From Nocardioides daejeonensis (GTDB lineage Bacteria > Actinomycetota > Actinomycetes > Propionibacteriales > Nocardioidaceae): 64,000 nucleotides of DNA. The notes beneath the pieces are model-generated. The model was not told where the DNA came from. It did not search any database and worked only from the letters and a program-made list of their open reading frames with translations. The position numbers were made by a program, and so were the translations under genes. The DNA lies in the NCBI RefSeq assembly GCF_003194585.1, contig NZ_QHKZ01000005.1, positions 1 to 64,000 on the forward strand, read 5' to 3'. Numbering within the stretch: position 1 is the first letter of the stretch; every line of letters begins with the position of its first letter. Of this stretch, positions 40,303 through 48,174 are shown piece after piece.

Positions 40303-41051
40303 TGGACCTGGGACTGAAGGACACCGTCGTTCTGGTCACCGGCGCGAGCCGGGGCCTTGGTGCGGCCATGGCTCTCGCGCTCGCTGCGGAGGGTGCGCAG
40401 GTGGTGGCGGCCGCACGCTCGAAGGACGCGCTCGCCGACGTCGCCGCGCAGGGTGAGGGCCGGATCACCGCGGTCGAGACCGACATGCGCGACGAGGCCT
40501 CCGTCCAGGCCCTGGTGCCCGAGGTGCTCGCCCGGCACGGTCGCATCGACGGCCTGATCAACAACGCCGGCATCGCGCCGGCCGGCAAGTTCGCCACCCA
40601 GGACCCCGCGATCTGGAAGGACGCGATGACGGTCAACGTCATCGCGCCGATGCTGCTGGCGCAGGCGGCCGGCGTACAGATGATCGAGCAGGGTGCAGGG
40701 CGGATCGTCAACATCGCCTCGACCACCGGCGTGCGTGGCAAGCCGTTCCTGGTGCCCTACTCCACGTCCAAGGGTGCGGTGGTGCGCTTCACCGAGGCGC
40801 TTGCCGCGGAGTGGGCCGCCAAGAACGTCCAGGTCAACTGCATCGCTCCCGGAGCCTTCGTGACCGAAGCACAGAAGGCGGTCACCGAGTCGGCAGAACT
40901 GCACGCCAAGCGGATCGCCAAGATCCCCGCCGGCCGGATGGCAGACCCCTCCGAGCTCGTGCCGCTCGCGTGCCTCCTCGTCTCTCCCCGCTCCTCGTTC
41001 ACCACCGGCGCGATCTTCGTCGTCGACGGCGGCGAGTCCGGCAAGCTCTGA
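40302..41051 (+). CDS. Short-chain dehydrogenase/reductase
   Basis: This 249-residue SDR has TGASRGLG (13-20), NNAG (87-90), and the catalytic Ser140, Tyr153 and Lys157 (YSTSK). The sequence is of the FabG/3-oxoacyl reductase kind. It is translationally coupled to the acyl-CoA dehydrogenase (TGATG) and followed by the amidohydrolase after 23 bases. It probably oxidises the hydroxyl produced by hydration of the enoyl-CoA formed by the upstream pair. Confidence 0.91.
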   Translation: MDLGLKDTVVLVTGASRGLGAAMALALAAEGAQVVAAARSKDALADVAAQGEGRITAVETDMRDEASVQALVPEVLARHGRIDGLINNAGIAPAGKFATQDPAIWKDAMTVNVIAPMLLAQAAGVQMIEQGAGRIVNIASTTGVRGKPFLVPYSTSKGAVVRFTEALAAEWAAKNVQVNCIAPGAFVTEAQKAVTESAELHAKRIAKIPAGRMADPSELVPLACLLVSPRSSFTTGAIFVVDGGESGKL

Positions 41052-41074
41052 CCCGACCAACCTCGGAGGATCTC

Positions 41075-41881
41075 GTGATCATCGACGCACACACCCACGT
41101 CTGGCCGGACCGGATCGCCGAGATCGCGCTCTCCTCCAGCGTGGACAAGCTCGACAACCTTGCGGCGCGCGGAGACGGAACCGTCGGCGGGTTGACGACC
41201 GACATGTCTGCCAGCGGGGTCGACCTGAGCTGTTGCCTGGGCATCGCCAACGAGGCTCGGCACGTCGACTCGGTGAACCGGTTCGTCGCCGGTCTCACCT
41301 CGGAGGTGCGCTTCGGCTTCGGCACGATCCATGTGGACCTGCCGGTCGAGGAGAACATCGCCAGCCTCAAGCGTCACGGCGTTCGGGGTGTGAAGATCCA
41401 CCCGCTGTACCAGGGCTTCGCCCTCGACGACCCGCGGCTGTGGGAGATCCTCGAGGCCTTCGGTGACGAGTTCGCGGTGATCACGCATGTCGGCGAGGGC
41501 GGCACCCCCGAGGCCAACAAGCTGTCCAGCCCCAAGATGATCCGTGACATCGCCCGGCAGTTCCCCAAGCTCCGGCTGACCGCCTGCCACTTCGGTGGCT
41601 ACAAGATCCTCGACGACGCCGAGGAGATGCTGGCAGGCGCAGACGTGGTGCTCGAGACCAGCTGGCCCCCGAGCCTCAAGACGCTGCGTCCCGAGCGGGT
41701 ACGCGACCTCATCCGCAAGCACGGCGCCGAGCGGATCGTCTTCGGCTCGGACTGGCCGATGACCAGCCCTGCCGAGGAGATCGCCGCCATCGAGGCCCTT
41801 GGTCTCACCGATACCGAGACCAAGCTCGTCCTCGGCGGTACCCTCGCCCGCATCCTCGGCATCGACTCCCCCTGGTCCTGA
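41075..41881 (+). CDS. Amidohydrolase_2-type metal-dependent hydrolase/decarboxylase
   Basis: This 268-residue TIM-barrel protein of the amidohydrolase-2 (ACMSD-like) family has metal ligands visible as His6 and His8 in DAHTHVW, HVGEGG, HFGGYK and the aspartate in FGSDWPMTS. Family members decarboxylate aromatic or unsaturated acids or hydrolyse lactones and C-C bonds. GGAGGATCTC sets the GTG at 41075. Coupled to two acyl-CoA dehydrogenases and an SDR, it could hydrolyse or decarboxylate a ring intermediate; the exact reaction is not readable. Confidence 0.88.
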   Translation: MIIDAHTHVWPDRIAEIALSSSVDKLDNLAARGDGTVGGLTTDMSASGVDLSCCLGIANEARHVDSVNRFVAGLTSEVRFGFGTIHVDLPVEENIASLKRHGVRGVKIHPLYQGFALDDPRLWEILEAFGDEFAVITHVGEGGTPEANKLSSPKMIRDIARQFPKLRLTACHFGGYKILDDAEEMLAGADVVLETSWPPSLKTLRPERVRDLIRKHGAERIVFGSDWPMTSPAEEIAAIEALGLTDTETKLVLGGTLARILGIDSPWS

Positions 41882-41900
41882 CCCGGGGCTGTCCGGAGGC

Positions 41901-42039
41901 CCGGAGGCCGAGCTTGTCGAGACCGGCTGCAGAAGTGCTCGACGGGCCTGGTCGCCGACGTGTTCCGGAGGTCGAGCTTGTCGAGACCGGCTGCAGAAGT
42001 GCTCGACCGGCCTGATCGCCGACGTGTTCCGGAGGCGCG
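41901..42039. repeat. 64-base direct tandem duplication carrying a REP element
   Basis: Copy 1 (41901-41964) and copy 2 (41965-42028) differ at only a few bases; a third copy is cut short after 42029 at the regulator's stop codon. Each includes GAGCTTGTCGAGACCGGC. The pair separates the convergent amidohydrolase and FadR-type regulator genes. Confidence 0.85.
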
Positions 42040-42780
42040 CTAGTTGGAGGTGCCCCAGACGATGGGGGCGGCGAGAACGTCGGGGAACTTCTTCTCGGCG
42101 TACTTGAGGTACTGCGCGATGTGGTCGTTCATGGCGGACGCCGACTGCGCGGGATCCTTGGCGGCGATGGCCTCGTAGATGTCCAGGTGTGCCTTGTGGA
42201 CGGCGACCCGGCGTACCTCGGGGTAGTCGATGCCGATTGCCGATCCGTCGAGGATGCCGAGGAGAGCATCGACGAGGTGACCGAACATCGCGTTGCCGGA
42301 GCCGTGGGCGATGACGTCGTGGAAGCGCTTGTTCTCCTCCAGGAAGATCTCCTGGTCGCCGAGGTTGTCGTACATCGTGTCGACGCTCGACTTCAGGTCG
42401 GCCAACTGTTCCTTGCTCATCCGCTCCGCCGCCAGTTGCGCCATCATCGGCTCCAGACCCGCGCGTGCCTCCGCGATCGTCCGGAAAGGTGCGTTCGAGA
42501 ACTGCAGCAGGAGAGTCAGGGAGGTGGCGAGGCTGGCGGAGTCAGGCTTCTGCACGACCGGGCCGCCACCGGGCCCAGGCTTCAGCGAGATCACGCCTTG
42601 GAGCTCGAGGAACCGGAGGGACTCGCGCAGAGTGCCTCGGCCCACCTCGTACTCCTCCAGCATTACGCGCTCAGGAGGAAGCCGGTCGCCCACCGTGTTG
42701 CCGCGTCGGTTGATGTCAGCCACGATCCGCTGGGCCAGGAGCATCGCGGTCTTCTGCGGTCGCATGGGTACAGAACTCAT
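42040..42780 (-). CDS. FadR/GntR-family transcriptional regulator
   Basis: This 246-residue regulator has an N-terminal winged helix (about 10-78; LPPERVMLEEYEVGRGTLRE, GPGGGPVV) and a C-terminal FCD ligand domain (about 95-225) with the metal-binding pattern Asp155, His159, His198 and His220. FCD regulators respond to acyl-CoAs or organic acids. It is the last gene of the Baeyer-Villiger operon and the only regulator in the catabolic island, so it is the best candidate for binding the shared boxes. GAGGAG precedes the ATG. A 6-11-6 inverted repeat lies about 40 bases upstream. Confidence 0.93.
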   Translation of the reverse strand: MSSVPMRPQKTAMLLAQRIVADINRRGNTVGDRLPPERVMLEEYEVGRGTLRESLRFLELQGVISLKPGPGGGPVVQKPDSASLATSLTLLLQFSNAPFRTIAEARAGLEPMMAQLAAERMSKEQLADLKSSVDTMYDNLGDQEIFLEENKRFHDVIAHGSGNAMFGHLVDALLGILDGSAIGIDYPEVRRVAVHKAHLDIYEAIAAKDPAQSASAMNDHIAQYLKYAEKKFPDVLAAPIVWGTSN

Positions 42781-42820
42781 CGCGTCTCCTCGGTCGGTGG
42801 GTGGGGCGGCACAAAGATCA

Positions 42821-42843
42821 CTGAATGATAGTCATGGATTCAG
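42821..42843. promoter_or_regulatory. Inverted repeat upstream of the FadR-type regulator
   Basis: CTGAAT (42821-42826) and ATTCAG (42838-42843) are perfect inverted repeats with an 11-base spacer that contains ATGATAGTCAT. The right half overlaps the 3' end of the hydrolase gene. It may allow autoregulation; alternatively, it is a chance feature of the coding end. Confidence 0.35.
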
Positions 42844-43764
42844 TTGCCCGGAGGCATAAGGACGGCTTTGAGCGAGTCGACGCACGTCCTCGACGATCGC
42901 GTCTCGGGCCAGGCGAGCGGCTGCGGAAGCGCCCGTGAAGCGCAGGAACCCGTGACTCAGGTCAGGGTGGTCCCGCAGAGTCACCTGCGCACCGCTCTCC
43001 CGCAGTCGCTCTGCGTAGGCCACTCCTTCGTCGTGCAGGGGGTCGTGGCCTGCGACGACCAGATGGGTCGCCGGCATACCGCGCAGGTCGGTGGCGGCCA
43101 GCGGTGCCAGGTCTGCGCCGGCGCCCGCCCGCTCGGTGGCGGCGACGTAGTGGTCGAAGAACCAGTGCATGTCGGTCGCGCCGATCGGAAACGCGTCCGC
43201 GTTGGATACGTACGACGCGGTGTCGCCGGGCAGGCCGAGCACCGGATAGAGCAGCACCTGGAACGTCGGCGGTCGCTTGCTGCCCCGCAGTCGCAACGCC
43301 AGGGCCGCAGCCAGGTTGCCGCCGGCGGAGTCCCCGCCGATCGCGAGTGGGGCGGCGTACCGCTCGCTCGCCCATCGCCATGCTGCGGCGAGATCCTCCA
43401 ACGGAGTGGGGAACGGATGCTCCGGGGCGAGCCGGTAGCCCACGCTCAGCACCTGCACGCCCGCCGCGGAGGCGAGGAAGCGACAGAGCTCGTCGGCGTA
43501 GTCGAGTCCGCCGGTCACCCATCCGCCCCCGTGCGCGTAGACGAGCGTCGTGCGCCCGTCGGCCTCGCCGTAGAGCCGCAGAGGCACCGGCGCTCCGCCC
43601 TCGGCGCCCGCGATGTCGCGCACGGGCACCTCTGGCCCGGCGGAGCAGAGCCGGTTGCCGGTCACGATCCGCTGTCGCACCTCCACGGGAGGAAGCTCCA
43701 CCATCGGCACCCCACCCGCGGAGGCGTCGCGCAGGGCTGCCAGTCCAGGGTCGAGCTCAGCCAC
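42832..43764 (-). CDS. Alpha/beta hydrolase (HSL-type esterase)
   Basis: This 310-residue hormone-sensitive-lipase-type esterase has the oxyanion motif HGGGW (78-82), the nucleophile Ser146 in GDSAGG, the acid in HDPLHDEG and the histidine in LSHGFLRF. It should hydrolyse a short-chain ester or lactone. Its GTG start overlaps the CoA-transferase by eight bases. As partner of the Baeyer-Villiger monooxygenase in one operon it would open the ester or lactone made from a ketone. Confidence 0.92.
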   Translation of the reverse strand: MAELDPGLAALRDASAGGVPMVELPPVEVRQRIVTGNRLCSAGPEVPVRDIAGAEGGAPVPLRLYGEADGRTTLVYAHGGGWVTGGLDYADELCRFLASAAGVQVLSVGYRLAPEHPFPTPLEDLAAAWRWASERYAAPLAIGGDSAGGNLAAALALRLRGSKRPPTFQVLLYPVLGLPGDTASYVSNADAFPIGATDMHWFFDHYVAATERAGAGADLAPLAATDLRGMPATHLVVAGHDPLHDEGVAYAERLRESGAQVTLRDHPDLSHGFLRFTGASAAARLARDAIVEDVRRLAQSRPYASGQLNP

Positions 43765-44953
43765 TGATCACCCCGGCCGTCGCCAGGCGAGCAAGCTCGT
43801 CGGTGCTGACGCCGGCGGCGGTGAGGATCTCGGTGGTGTGCTCGCCGACAGCCGGGACGCCGTCGTATCTCGGACCGTCGTAGCCGTTGACGTGCAGGAT
43901 CGGTCCCGGCACCAGGGCTTCACCCAGGGCACTGTTGGTGAGGCTCGTCAGTGTGCGCTCACGGAAGTGCGGGTCGGCAACGATATCGGAGGAGTCGTTG
44001 ACCGCGGCGGCCACGACCTCGTATTCGTCGAGGATGTTCAGCACCTCGTCACGCGGGCGCTGCTTCACCCAGTCGATGACGATCGCCTGCAGCGACTCGT
44101 TGTTCGCCATCCGGGCGACGTTGGTGGCATAGCGCTCGTCGGCCTTCAGGTCAGGGCGCTCCATCGCGTCGAAGAGGCGCATCGCGATCGCCTGGTTGGA
44201 GCCGGCGATCGACAGCCAGCCGCCGTCGGCGGCCTCGTAGATGCCGCGCGGTGACGCGGCGCCGGAGGCGTTGCCGTGGCGCTGCATGATCGTGCCGGAG
44301 GCGGTGTAGTTGAGTACGGCGTCACCGAGGATGAACATCAGCGGCTCGTAGAGCGCGACGTCGACCTCGCGTCCGGCTCCGGTGCGGCCGCGCTCGAAGA
44401 GCGCCATGGCGACGCCGTAGGCCGCGGAGATGCCGGCGATGGAGTCCGCGAAACCGAAGGGAGGTGCGGTCGGTGGGGTGTGCGGCCAGCCGTTGAGAAA
44501 GGCGTAGCCGCTGGCGGTCTCGGCGACGGTGCCGAAGCCAGGACGCTCGCGGTAGGGGCCGGTCTGGCCGAATCCGCTGACCCGCGCCATCACCAGACCG
44601 GGGTGGTCGGCGGCCAGTTCGGCGTACGACATCCCCCACTTCTCCATCCGGCCCGGCCGGAAGTTCTCGATCAGCACGTCGGCATCTGCGACCAGGCGCT
44701 TGAGCAGGTCGCGGCCCTCCGGGGCGCGCATGTCGATGCCCACCGAGCGCTTGCCGGAGTTGAGCCGTGCGAAGCCGATCGCCGTGCCTTCGTGGGCCGG
44801 CTGCCACTGCCGCGCGAAGTCGCCCTGGGCGGGGTCCTCGATCTTGATGACATCGGCACCGAAGTCGCGGAGCATTCGGCCGGCGGTGGGGGCGGCATAC
44901 ATCGATCCCGCTTCGATCACGCGCAGTCCGGCGAGGGGGCCCTGGGAAGTCAT
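43757..44953 (-). CDS. CoA-transferase family III
   Basis: This 398-residue CaiB/BaiF-type transferase has LAGLRVIEAGSMYAAPTAGRMLRDFGADVIKIED, NSGKRSVGIDMRAPEG, FGQTGPYRERPGFG and the catalytic Asp170 in FGFADSIAG. It moves CoA onto a carboxylic acid from a donor thioester. It sits between the Baeyer-Villiger monooxygenase (ATGA overlap) and the esterase (8-base overlap), so it probably activates the acid freed by ester hydrolysis. Confidence 0.92.
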   Translation of the reverse strand: MTSQGPLAGLRVIEAGSMYAAPTAGRMLRDFGADVIKIEDPAQGDFARQWQPAHEGTAIGFARLNSGKRSVGIDMRAPEGRDLLKRLVADADVLIENFRPGRMEKWGMSYAELAADHPGLVMARVSGFGQTGPYRERPGFGTVAETASGYAFLNGWPHTPPTAPPFGFADSIAGISAAYGVAMALFERGRTGAGREVDVALYEPLMFILGDAVLNYTASGTIMQRHGNASGAASPRGIYEAADGGWLSIAGSNQAIAMRLFDAMERPDLKADERYATNVARMANNESLQAIVIDWVKQRPRDEVLNILDEYEVVAAAVNDSSDIVADPHFRERTLTSLTNSALGEALVPGPILHVNGYDGPRYDGVPAVGEHTTEILTAAGVSTDELARLATAGVISG

Positions 44954-46575
44954 CGGTTGGTCTCTCCTCGAGTGAGTGTGAAGCCGGAGTAGCCGTCGGC
45001 GGCCACCTTGTCGCAGATCTCCCGGTAGTGACCCACTCCGCCGAGGTAGAGGGCGAAGACGCGGGGCTTCCCGGGCACGTTGGCGCCGAGGTACCAGGAG
45101 TTGCCTCTCATGAAGAGCGTCGGCGCGGCGACGTCGTAGACCTCCTGGGTCCACCGATCCTGGGCGTCTTCGTCGGCCTCCGCGCTGAGGATGCCGTGGC
45201 GGAACTGGTGGTCGACGAAGTCGGTGATCCACTCCACGTGCTGTTCGATGGAGATCAGCACGTTGGAGATGACCGACGGACTGCCGGCTCCGGCTACCAC
45301 GTAGAGGTTCGGGAAGCCGTGTGTGCCGATGCCGAGGTAGGTGCGCGGACCGTCCTTCCAGGCCTCCGGCAAGGTGCGTCCGTTGACGCCGCGGATGTCG
45401 ATGTCGAAGAGCGGGCCGGTCAGTGCGTCGAAGCCGGTTGCCGTGATGAGGATGTCGAGCTCGTGGCGGGCACCGCTCTCCAGCACGACGGCGCTGCCCT
45501 CGACGTGGCTGATCGGGTCGTCGTGGACGTCGATGAGCGAGACGTTGTCACGGTTGAACGTGGTGTAGTAGTCGATCTCGAGCACGAGGCGCTTGGAGCC
45601 GAACGGGTAGCCCTTGGGGCACAGCTTCTCGGCGGTCTCGGGGTCCTTGACGATCTCGCGGATGCGGTCCTTGACGAAGTCGCCCGCCTTCTCGGCGGCG
45701 CTCTCGTCGGTGCGGAAGTCGCGGTAGGCAGCGAGGATGTCCGGACCGCCCTTCTCCCAGTGGCTGTGGAAGTTCTCCTCGAGGGCGCCGGGGTCCACGT
45801 CGTGGGCCGATTCGGTGCCGATGTGGCGGTGGGTGCCGCCCGGATGGTGCCGGGCGATCTCCCGGTACTCCTGGAAGCGGCTCTTGAGGTCCGCGACATA
45901 GTCCGGATCGAGCGCGTGGTTGCGCGCCGGGATCGCATAGTGCGCAGTGCGCTGGAAGACCGAGACGTGGGCGGCCTGCTTGGCCACCTGGGGGATGGTC
46001 TGCACACCGGAGGAGCCGGTGCCGATGACCCCCACGCGCTTGCCGGTGAGCTCGACGCCGTTGCGCGGCCAGTCACCGGTGTGCAGCAGCTGCCCGGCGA
46101 ACTCCTCGATGCCCTCGATCGCGGGGAACTGCGGCTTGGAGAGCTGGCCGCTGGCCATGATCACGTGCTGGGCGCTGATCCGGTCCCCTCGATCTGTGGT
46201 GACCGACCAGCGCGAGGTGTCGGCGTCCCAGTGCATCGCGGACACGCGCGTGTCGAAGGAGATGCCGGAGCGCAAGCCGAGGCGATCGGCGACGAAGTTG
46301 ATGTAGCGCAGGATCTCCGGCTGCGCCGGGTAGCGCTCGGTCCAGGTCCACTCCTGCACGATCGAGTCGTCGAAGGAGTAGCAGTAGTCGACGCTCTCGA
46401 TGTCGCAGCGCGCGCCGGGGTAGCGGTTGCGATACCAGACGCCCCCCAGGTCGTCGTCGGCCTCAACCAGGTGGACGGTGTGTCCGAGCGTGCGGAGACG
46501 ATGCAGGCTGTAGAGACCGGAGAAGCCGGCACCGACGACCAGGACGTCGAGCTCGGACGGTGGGGTGACGCGCAC
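44950..46575 (-). CDS. Flavin-dependent Baeyer-Villiger monooxygenase
   Basis: This class B flavoprotein of about 541 residues inserts oxygen next to a carbonyl, giving an ester or lactone. It has the FAD motif VVGAGFSGLYSL, GARCDIES, the Baeyer-Villiger fingerprint FAGQLLHTGDW (FxGxxxHxxxW) and the NADPH motif VIGTGSSGVQTIP; cyclohexanone monooxygenase is the nearest well-known type. GTG at 46575 is chosen because AGGAGG lies six bases upstream; a TTG at 46594-46596 is in frame but has no ribosome site. It heads the operon with CoA-transferase, esterase and regulator, a ketone-to-acyl-CoA route. Confidence 0.94.
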   Translation of the reverse strand: MRVTPPSELDVLVVGAGFSGLYSLHRLRTLGHTVHLVEADDDLGGVWYRNRYPGARCDIESVDYCYSFDDSIVQEWTWTERYPAQPEILRYINFVADRLGLRSGISFDTRVSAMHWDADTSRWSVTTDRGDRISAQHVIMASGQLSKPQFPAIEGIEEFAGQLLHTGDWPRNGVELTGKRVGVIGTGSSGVQTIPQVAKQAAHVSVFQRTAHYAIPARNHALDPDYVADLKSRFQEYREIARHHPGGTHRHIGTESAHDVDPGALEENFHSHWEKGGPDILAAYRDFRTDESAAEKAGDFVKDRIREIVKDPETAEKLCPKGYPFGSKRLVLEIDYYTTFNRDNVSLIDVHDDPISHVEGSAVVLESGARHELDILITATGFDALTGPLFDIDIRGVNGRTLPEAWKDGPRTYLGIGTHGFPNLYVVAGAGSPSVISNVLISIEQHVEWITDFVDHQFRHGILSAEADEDAQDRWTQEVYDVAAPTLFMRGNSWYLGANVPGKPRVFALYLGGVGHYREICDKVAADGYSGFTLTRGETNR

Positions 46576-46593
46576 AGGGACCCTCCTCAGAAT

Positions 46594-46617
46594 CAATGCG
46601 TATGAATATTAGCATTG
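46594..46617. promoter_or_regulatory. Inverted repeat over the BVMO promoter
   Basis: CAATGC (46594-46599) and GCATTG (46612-46617) are exact inverted repeats with a 12-base A/T-rich centre. On the minus strand the centre contains TAATAT, a good -10, about 30 bases before the GTG. A bound protein would cover the promoter of the Baeyer-Villiger operon. Confidence 0.5.
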
Positions 46618-46637
46618 GGTGAGGGGGGTCACAAGAG

Positions 46638-47069
46638 TCAGCCGGTGGCACTCTCCGGGGCGGGACGTTCCCGGCGCCACAGCCACCAGAGCCCGATGAA
46701 GGGCAGGAGCAGCGGCACATAGCCGTAGCCGGCGCCGAACTCCGACCAGACCGTCGCGTCCGGAAAGAGACCGTCGTCGAGGACGGTGAGCAGGCCGACG
46801 CCGACCACGCCGACCGCCTCGATGAGGATCGCGGTGAGGGCGATCCGGAAGGCGCGCCGCCCCTCCCAGCGCAGTGCCGCCGTCGCGATCAGGTAGACGA
46901 CCGCGGCGAACGCCGAGAGCAGATAGGCGACAGGGGCCTGGCTGAACTCCGTGGCGATCTGAACGGCGCTGCGGGCACCCGCAGCCACGGCGAAGACCGC
47001 ATAGACGGCGATCAGCAGCTGCCGTCCGACGGAGCGTTGCGGGCTCGTTGTGCTCACCTTCTCGTTCAC
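46638..47069 (-). CDS. Small integral membrane protein, unknown function
   Basis: This 143-residue protein has four hydrophobic segments (about 18-38, 47-66, 75-97 and 112-130) and basic loops such as RWEGRRAFR, predicting four transmembrane helices. The pattern resembles conserved actinobacterial membrane proteins of unknown role. The GTG at 47069 is the only start near the beginning of the hydrophobic part. It lies in tandem with another small membrane protein gene (47104), 34 bases away. Confidence 0.75.
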   Translation of the reverse strand: MNEKVSTTSPQRSVGRQLLIAVYAVFAVAAGARSAVQIATEFSQAPVAYLLSAFAAVVYLIATAALRWEGRRAFRIALTAILIEAVGVVGVGLLTVLDDGLFPDATVWSEFGAGYGYVPLLLPFIGLWWLWRRERPAPESATG

Positions 47070-47103
47070 TCGCTCACCATGTTGGTTCGTCCGCTCCGAT
47101 CGC

Positions 47104-47496
47104 TCACCAGGTCTGCTGGAGCCGGATCACCAGCACAGCTGTGGCGATGGCAGCGACCGCTACGACAGCGAGATGCGGCGGGTCAGCAGGCGGCACCTCG
47201 GCATCGGGGTTCTCGGGGTCCGGGCCGGGCTGATGCCGGGTCAACAACAGCACAGGTACGCCGACCGCGGCGACGGCGTACCCGGCGTGGGTCATGCCCT
47301 CCTCGGCCTTGTGGCCCTGCAGCAGGGTGATCACGTCCCAGAGCACGTAGCCGAGGACGAGCACCTGCCCGCCCTTCATCGCCCAGCGGACCGGACCCTC
47401 CAGGCGAGCCGCCGCGGGCGCGAAGCCGGCGGCCAGGGCGAGCGCGGCCACGACGAGGAGCAGCACGGCGATGATCAGAGCAACAGTCCACGACAC
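47104..47496 (-). CDS. Small membrane protein, unknown function
   Basis: This 130-residue protein has hydrophobic segments at about 5-26 (ALIIAVLLLVVAALALAAGF), 40-60, 68-85 and 108-125, so three or four membrane helices. A proline- and acid-rich loop (PGPDPENPDAEVPPADPP) precedes the last helix. The GTG at 47496 is six bases after TAGCCT, so the transcript may be leaderless. It is probably in an operon with 46638. I do not recognise a family. Confidence 0.7.
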   Translation of the reverse strand: MSWTVALIIAVLLLVVAALALAAGFAPAAARLEGPVRWAMKGGQVLVLGYVLWDVITLLQGHKAEEGMTHAGYAVAAVGVPVLLLTRHQPGPDPENPDAEVPPADPPHLAVVAVAAIATAVLVIRLQQTW

Positions 47497-47502
47497 GGGG
47501 AG

Positions 47503-47512
47503 AGGCTATCCT
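47503..47512. promoter_or_regulatory. Overlapping divergent -10 elements
   Basis: AGGCTATCCT contains TATCCT on the plus strand (47507-47512), seven bases before the GTG of 47520, and TAGCCT on the minus strand (47508-47503), six bases before the GTG of 47496. Both are TAnnnT -10 hexamers at leaderless spacing. Confidence 0.5.
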
Positions 47513-47519
47513 CGCGCCC

Positions 47520-48173
47520 GTGAGAGCGAGTCCCCGCTGGTGGATCCTGGCCGTGCTGCTGGCGGCGGTCCTCGTCAACCTCCCGCTGGCCCACAGCACG
47601 TGGACCAACCACCGTCTCGACGTCGACGGGTTGCAGACCAACGCCACCGTGACCGACGTGCGCGCTATCGAGAAGTCGGGTACGACGCGCTACTACGTCA
47701 CCTGGCACTTCGAGGACGAGCGGGAGCCGGAGTACTCCACGGAGGTGACCCGGGCCGGCTATCAGCAGGCGCAGTCGACCGACGAGCTCACCGTCGAGTA
47801 CCTCCCGGGCAATCGATCGGCGAACCGGCCCGCGGCGCACACCGGCAGCAGCGCCGTCGCGTGGATCATCACCGGAGTCGCCGACGCGATGATCGCCGTG
47901 ATGGTGATCCTGATGCTCTGGGTACGCCGCCACCAGCGCTTCGAGATCATGGCGACCGCCGACGTCGTCCGATGCAAGCCGCCCGAGGTGGTGGAGGAGC
48001 TCGGCGGAGACATTGTCCTGGTGCGGGGTGAGGTGGTCGAGATCGAGGAGGGCCACCTGGTGCTGACCTGCCTGGGCCGCCGCATCGACGTCGACCTCGG
48101 CGACTATGCCAACCCCATCGGCCACCAGCAGTACGCCGAGGTACGCGGCCGGCGCGTGAAGAAGGCCCGCTGA
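47520..48173 (+). CDS. Membrane protein with DUF3592-like extracytoplasmic region
   Basis: This 217-residue protein has a first membrane helix at about 7-25 (WWILAVLLAAVLVNLPLA), an extracytoplasmic strand-rich stretch containing TRYYVTWHFEDE and LTVEYLPGNRSANRP, a second helix at about 112-135 (AWIITGVADAMIAVMVILML) and a cytoplasmic tail of 80 residues. The middle part resembles DUF3592-type domains. The GTG at 47520 appears leaderless. The function is unknown. Confidence 0.75.
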   Translation: MRASPRWWILAVLLAAVLVNLPLAHSTWTNHRLDVDGLQTNATVTDVRAIEKSGTTRYYVTWHFEDEREPEYSTEVTRAGYQQAQSTDELTVEYLPGNRSANRPAAHTGSSAVAWIITGVADAMIAVMVILMLWVRRHQRFEIMATADVVRCKPPEVVEELGGDIVLVRGEVVEIEEGHLVLTCLGRRIDVDLGDYANPIGHQQYAEVRGRRVKKAR

Positions 48174-48174
48174 C

